Program-made: the position numbers and the translations under genes
Assembly: GCA_002368955.1 (NCBI GenBank)
Contig: DFDY01000198.1
Span: 1 to 49,464 of the forward strand
Direction of reading: 5' to 3'
Origin: Bacteroidales bacterium UBA3816
GTDB lineage: Bacteria; Bacteroidota; Bacteroidia; Bacteroidales; P3
Length of the DNA: 49,464 bases
Part shown: in pieces, positions 48,701 to 49,464 of the stretch
How the letters are laid out: each line of letters begins with the position of its first letter
Position numbering within the stretch: the stretch's first letter is position 1
Notes under the pieces: generated by a model
What the model was told of the DNA's origin: nothing
Seen by the model: the letters and a program-made list of their open reading frames with translations, nothing else
The model's database searches: none

Positions 48701-48730
48701 CAGTCCGAAGAGTAAAAATCTTTTTTTCAT
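36707..48730 (-). CDS. Giant T9SS-sorted multidomain surface protein, 4007 residues
   Basis: The protein has a signal peptide (LLFGLFFALLGVTSRAQ). A jelly-roll-like start (FFQDFENGSPENYSIIDES, ending DDGWYLDDIRVR) is followed by CARDB-like beta modules; I count about twelve from Asn-Gly strands such as VHNYGTDDISEFQVQYRP. Two right-handed beta-helix modules lie at about 645-1095 and 2025-2475. A lamin-tail-like domain lies near 1300-1390 and a GEVED-like domain near 3040-3160 (VVIDYNRDGQFNFDNYENV). The last 85 residues (LEQNYPNPFDGSTRIEFALP, LPAGVYYYGLEFNGQRRMHK) are a T9SS type A sorting domain. It should be secreted and anchored at the surface; adhesion or cell-cell contact is a reasonable guess. 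No enzyme active site is recognised. The next gene, tilS, overlaps its stop. Confidence 0.9.
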   Translation of the reverse strand: MKKRFLLFGLFFALLGVTSRAQIYEMFFQDFENGSPENYSIIDESGGTHGGAQGTIYSGGSKAMKLNMVQSLFNYMVLDTIDFSGYAFNHYILEFQHISYAPPSHMTSGTEGCIIEVKRPGQAIWTQLNSTHYNMTEGGSIEFSSLALFNKYSYTEWESYTAVSNQMWKSERFDLDALFLSVAPADRQLIIRFRTPKSTAATGASDDGWYLDDIRVRASPQPIVFPKIVMRAFPDYIKYPSSRGAKLIADVTTTLSQGINGNAVFCEYRVGHRNTLDTVYLHREAPGSSRFVGRIPFYGYDTIMEYHIIAKDSTTNANTRYFPKNSSQWKRYKCVRGKTHTSMPSTMGMTSSANFPFPQYADNRSEFIYDSATMASMGFGPGYITNFRFYLHTSATTVTRPHLQFRLANRPNSYNVGASVTTFSSEEMQILYDGAFTIEQAANNTYKMVTLQDTFFYGGADLALQTFYDGNVDMSVHPVKHIPATNNKWSLYMGGEHASMHFDALGADVDQFVSCYSANTRPWVQFYETLNVPLIYDAGIAAMAYPNYNTPCNVGTDSVVVWLKNYGDSVLNGDTIYYSIDYGAPVSYYWSGSLNGGDSTRVVVSTTQNFTIGYHTIRAWTRGMLDSRHHYYVDHEPYNDSTATQFAACNGPYSGTLSIGSGASHDFASLEKCLYVLSRCGVDGPTTVKMPAGNYDITSFPFIPGASETNYVQFEPATPNAVVNFRRARLNQTMNAAYLVDLSQAQGVRFYNINFYNGRFSDNRCNVLVQTGVSTLNCQFLNCTFADSNVAALSAQALLRASGANNTLVQNCTFYGGIIGADVAGPAPDNRSNGNVIQYNTFANQVNTAIRVVNQNAVWVDSNFANDVQTNTSYIILGQYCYQGSKITRNKIYSSKGACCIGVSDMHGDSEHYCIVANNMIVSVDDGTSNLLTTPLNIIKGSYIKTVFNSVRMNAPDRVNIAAATFGGDVISNSYFQNNVIATFDTSNYAFSFIPGDNTDNLHVDHNCYYSVSGVLNKLSGVNYTNINTWRNAVPYDMGSVSGNPNYTNGSVSRVDLRSFNTLLRNVGVPVPEVTIDLFGSTRNATAPSLGAYEVTALSVDFKPIGFVTPYESYCGASSSIPVEVIVTNTGNGNYTYSAANPVNVYYSIDNGPVQSFVMNQNFGPDDTLSFLSTRTMSLPSGAGNTDRIYNIRWWVKCNLDPDDLNDTATWVVNSRYAAPAPTVINQNVNYNTVATITPTAGINTWPVSYYTSGNGRQQRSGISWYYDNSDSTKFYYGPSLTTTPIYDDTTFYISQKRNLPLVKITEVQVNRTAVGATDPMPSWMNSSTFAVELTNCGDYPADLEGDSVIVVQPTAAAKVWVLPAVTIQPGENLVLQFRTSSAATDSTRTICAPSSAVVSPPYTANFGVIYRDGHGIADAVAFNNVITAPSTQAVNWNNQSIPAAVWSGSAIDLAKNGGTANTPTAGARRISWPTNSVSGAPTATATLWQVATATNLMQMGETESNLIRYFDNGCEGARAAVNLHVINRPTCDLAVDEPVVDTGCNLSTAEPVVVTVHNYGAQTSSAVILHYSLDGGATVACTDTLPGLASLSEVTHTFSNTINMHAGSDTVFNITVWVDAVSGDIDHDNDTSSLAAISNYSPEIPYVISPRVVNYGDTLMLSAIGNPSTDWVEWYDASHNLLGVTSGTIATPYIYHLDTFYYNAVALKNHANTQVGTLASVSNNNYPSPYTPKNRYVKEQYLYTAEQIAAAGHTAGTISSLAFYLNSVSVPSFTFDYYTIKMGTTTNNTFSNGTYLTGLTQVYSANNLTLTPDNVGWVTHILDSPFVWDGTSTIVIEITRALSTAGINNASSTTYTAQANTVITKQHANTDQSTQTSGTRGGNRPDLLIGFLEPIGCESPEGVVYVQVSGVPDNDATFAWDDDSTGTGSTAGIFSSCDTSVMYARITNMGNDTIRNYTLRYKIDNDPWQETHGTLNNLTLSYSSRVELLRTHFTPGRHTITAVVNVAGDTINANDTIYRAINVRFCQGEYVVGSCLSSDFPNITTALDTLHNAGVSGPIVFRLCSQTFNEQLTLGNVPGADATNTVTFKTVVGASQNALITYTPTGLANYVLNINSANYVTFDSVDFYANYTSGSGNNIYANVLQITGSHNIAFRHSVLRSKKTTASSTNANVVLLYGENEYLTFDHCVIDSGYYGIRSKQNDYSNNITISNSEISNFWFQGIYLRNVDTISIAANNIHAGVATNGKPLTGIYLANITRANVQRNFVTLIDFATGGKRGIVLNKCRGTNMDRVTVYNNMITLNGTAVASLASSGIWVDSLCRHVNVYYNTARLYSGATQAATRTFSCQNSSSVHVLNNIFENASKGYAYYVAVDTCVSSSNFNVYYSNSDTNAAGARNFARWGASNCTYIDSLRAVNGKDLNSFETAIFFENAPYDLRLRTAQFSDRAQYNPDVNLDVFGNIRPQIPQPTIGAHEFNAQRRTHDVAVAKIYLPYVPEITTGNNPTVLNIETDSIEVLVNFFNNGNSPESCTWYAYMANVTPIPTSISQTFTLNVQDSALCSVKVPSPLGIVDTQDIVVVININGATDANPHDNRDTAQVFLYPAYDLQVTAVALDSTVDPNHCRMFATPIRYTIKNAGKKDFPDDYQFSLGYDYYCYQPNNLSMPNFPGSNTCLPITWQTALPVGITRDTVIAPECRPNLYPTGYLQDITVRLRGWVSHEFDVKPHNDTSNYINFTSNHTPDMPTPSDTSVDYGSYGNLWATQNENRIIRWHRDDTVSGTFFYNGNNNYNRSTHWNNTPQYFHDSCYYLSAVSTRGCTSYYSQICVSVNPPLASDVSIKKVVSPRATGRVYVENDTVTLQVVNYGTTEVTTIPIHFEWLSANGRTVLDSITDTVRITTENHGHNGLRGRVGDNCDTFNFSFPHLLAINQPLSNTTYKLNAWVMMPGDQQRGNDTLRTLHTFRTLAENIYDSINHYSPDVVEGFDITRVSFNELDNVMPDMIGYDNLWLGSYNPGNAEVPTLVVRKGTTDTLAIEVASNLNEMDSNTAASVFVVIDYNRDGQFNFDNYENVLQTSMGGFTPMKGAKVRSRRTYKKAITIPRDSAQFGYMRMLVLVDADSTTCMSGLTRDQLLNGQMQQYMLYVIEDKHLDSVDAALTRVASPRSHIVGAGTQNVTVMLANKGKNPLTSATIDYSFSNFPQPAQTGTIQWTGNLAPGQSELVQIDPVNLYKGTTNFTATVNVPGDSFHVDNNSVVYQYHHYDTIELRFIDSFDQTINKWYVPAGYNNYTHNYFVRATPSKSVINSAMSQPNAYVTGATEMVVSGKHGNRSVIYTPIISIRQIRADTISVMLSKNMSEGSFLYMEYRNWLGEWKKIDDPNIRWNSQDDFSNYHWYDEQNGWTGTSVNGSYNTYYIATDGPISGEFGQDLQFRFVFTTPVSTSAAASFGDGVAIDNLVIGRARRARDIGITEITYPTNPQFGQTIYPRVKVHNYGTDDISEFQVQYRPYGVHLFILDTARLDEDMVIHPDESIEYTFVHPFTITNNFPDTFQICATTSLSGDIYTDNDSLCGTFALSPLEHDLYLYDVLSPRDHAVAGDSIDITLRLRNFGQVGMDSCRVYYTYNGGEPVVEYINFNEYLGRPLASTEFFNYTFKHRERATMGTMQLETWCYYENDTYPYNDTIRKSIAGLTNVMDISATAGIIDTRVHNETRFAVVLDNVGGLVANNFTIGYWYDRDTSTRHEETYYKYQGLPSGGHDIHYFSTVMPDRGAEWRYLTVYVSVPGDVDSENDTSDIVQEYFTDVSIDAIEIEENMTDQCRMRAVVTNRGNINYLNSMWFICYINGGDRIRAEVPAFEYNIAPGETRRIPLVDRAGNVVTIPKSPTRTYNGSATLGMPNPDYDPTNDQTTVIRVLNYFEDIPAVGEPDFVLEQNYPNPFDGSTRIEFALPSSGSTRFFVTDVVGRLVYEENKEYSDGRHTINFKQGDLPAGVYYYGLEFNGQRRMHKMIVK

Positions 48731-48819
48731 ATTACTATTTAATATTTAATTTATTTTCAACTTATTATATGTCAAAAAAGCCATTTTCGGGAGGCCAAAA
48801 ATAGTTTTTTTTGAACCTA

Positions 48820-48849
48820 CAAATTTACGAATAAAAATTGAATTGACAA
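48820..48849 (-). promoter_or_regulatory. Promoter of the giant surface-protein operon
   Basis: On the minus strand TTG (48849-48847) and TAAATTTG (48827-48820) are separated by 19 bases, an exact fit to the Bacteroidetes promoter. The predicted 5' leader is about 80 bases. Confidence 0.7.
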
Positions 48850-48889
48850 CATTTTTTAATTAATATATTTATTTACTAACATTTTCAAC

Positions 48890-49260
48890 TCATTTCTAAA
48901 TCACCGTCTCTGCTTTTCTAGTTCTTTCCCGCACTCCCTCACTCTGACTCCATTCACCTCAACCACCCGCCTACCGCTACTGGAGGCTCTTGAAAGAAAC
49001 TTTCATTTATTAGTTCCCATAGCTCCGAAATAGTTACCCCTAGACCATGTATTTTTAATACTATTTAACACACTTCTCCTGCTTTTCCCGTTCTCGCACC
49101 CTTTTCTACCCAACCATTCCACCATCGCACACGCCTCTTGGCACCCTCAACCTCAGTCCCCACAGCGAAGGTTTTCAAAGGTGAAAGTCGCTTTTGTCAC
49201 AGTCGACATGCTTCTGCATTCAGTCGTAATGCGCTATAAAAAAGTTACCCCACCGCTATA
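48890..49260. repeat. Noncoding pyrimidine-rich stretch with a diverged tandem repeat
   Basis: No gene is supported. Two diverged copies of about 170-220 bases seem to follow each other. Matching landmarks are CTGCTTTTC (near 48911 and 49080), GCTCTTGAAAGAAACTTTC against AAGGTTTTCAAAGGTGAAAG, and AAATAGTTACCCC (49028-49040) against AAAAAGTTACCCC (near 49240). The plus strand is rich in C and T. This may be a repeat remnant or leader of a gene beyond the window. Confidence 0.35.
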
Positions 49261-49285
49261 TAACTAACACCTAAACGTTTTGGAA

Positions 49286-49456
49286 ATGGAGCAAAAGCGA
49301 GATGATGACGGCGAAGATTCAAACACAAAGAAAGAGAATGAGAGGGACACGACACAAGCGGCTGAATCTAACCCAAATTGGTCATTAGGCCGACAACCCA
49401 ATCTATTTCACTTTTTTAGGTCTGTCTATGACCGATTTAGGTTGGCTCTAGTTTGA
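49286..49456 (+). CDS. Possible small charged protein of 56 residues
   Basis: An ATG-started frame of 56 codons begins MEQKRDDDGEDSNTKKENER and ends with an aromatic, basic tail (FHFFRSVYDRFRLALV). There is no clear ribosome-binding site and no recognised family. It could be chance. Confidence 0.2.
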   Translation: MEQKRDDDGEDSNTKKENERDTTQAAESNPNWSLGRQPNLFHFFRSVYDRFRLALV

Positions 49457-49464
49457 TAAAAGAC

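Noticed and set aside
1..49464. CRISPR array, phage or integrative element
   Set aside because: No set of regularly spaced direct repeats, integrase, transposase, phage structural gene or conjugation gene was seen.

Overview
The window looks like chromosomal DNA from a Bacteroidota, most likely an uncultured member of the order Bacteroidales. The evidence is Bacteroidetes-type promoters (TAnnTTTG, often with TTG or TTTG about 19 bases upstream) before many genes, two surface proteins with C-terminal type IX secretion (T9SS) sorting domains, a TonB-dependent receptor with an N-terminal carboxypeptidase-regulatory-like domain, short SPII lipoproteins, and family-specific proteins such as DUF4294 and a LysS with a C-terminal extension. 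GC content looks moderately high for the order. No rRNA, phage, integrase, transposase or CRISPR array was seen, and species or genus cannot be set from the sequence alone.

Layout. 1-2178: a hairpin-rich repeat, then a long-chain acyl-CoA synthetase (-). 2298-6715: a potassium uptake block, trkA followed by two different trkH genes. 6737-6879: a MITE-like element. 7071-11328: an ftsE-like ATPase, an OmpA-domain protein, then a tightly overlapped trio (FemAB/GNAT-like acyltransferase, SAM methyltransferase, rlmH). 11380-12601: REP-like hairpins, then an unknown 137-residue protein coupled to a metallo-beta-lactamase-fold hydrolase. 12598-15180: a PlsC-like acyltransferase (-), a DUF4294 protein and an SH3-NlpC/P60 peptidase. 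15508-17426: a small stress-type cassette with a candidate ECF promoter, a lipoprotein, an ECF sigma factor, a one-TM candidate anti-sigma factor and a small secreted protein. 17457-20861: holA and a TonB-dependent receptor. 20945-26068 (-): ung, an MBL hydrolase, lysS and a FlaA1/CapD-type nucleotide-sugar dehydratase. 26459-27926 (-): ispD/tarI-like and a secreted protein. 28015-34016 (+): AsmA-like protein, a double protease and a TerB-J-domain protein, ending at a clear terminator. 34247-34317 (-): tRNA-Gln(UUG). 34570-48730 (-): a 4007-residue T9SS surface protein whose stop codon overlaps the start of tilS, followed by a fimbrillin-like lipoprotein. 48731-49464 is mostly noncoding.

How it fits together. 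Much of the window is housekeeping: tRNA maturation and charging (tRNA-Gln, tilS, lysS), rRNA methylation (rlmH), replication and repair (holA, ung), lipid and isoprenoid synthesis, and potassium uptake. Set into this are several envelope or secreted systems. The most notable are a 989-residue protein that joins a C10 (streptopain-like) cysteine protease to an M6-like zinc metalloprotease and carries a T9SS signal, and the 4007-residue protein built from about twelve CARDB-like modules and two homologous beta-helix modules. Both should need a T9SS machine encoded elsewhere. The ECF cassette, with its own candidate promoter, is the best candidate for a small, possibly uncharacterised regulatory system.
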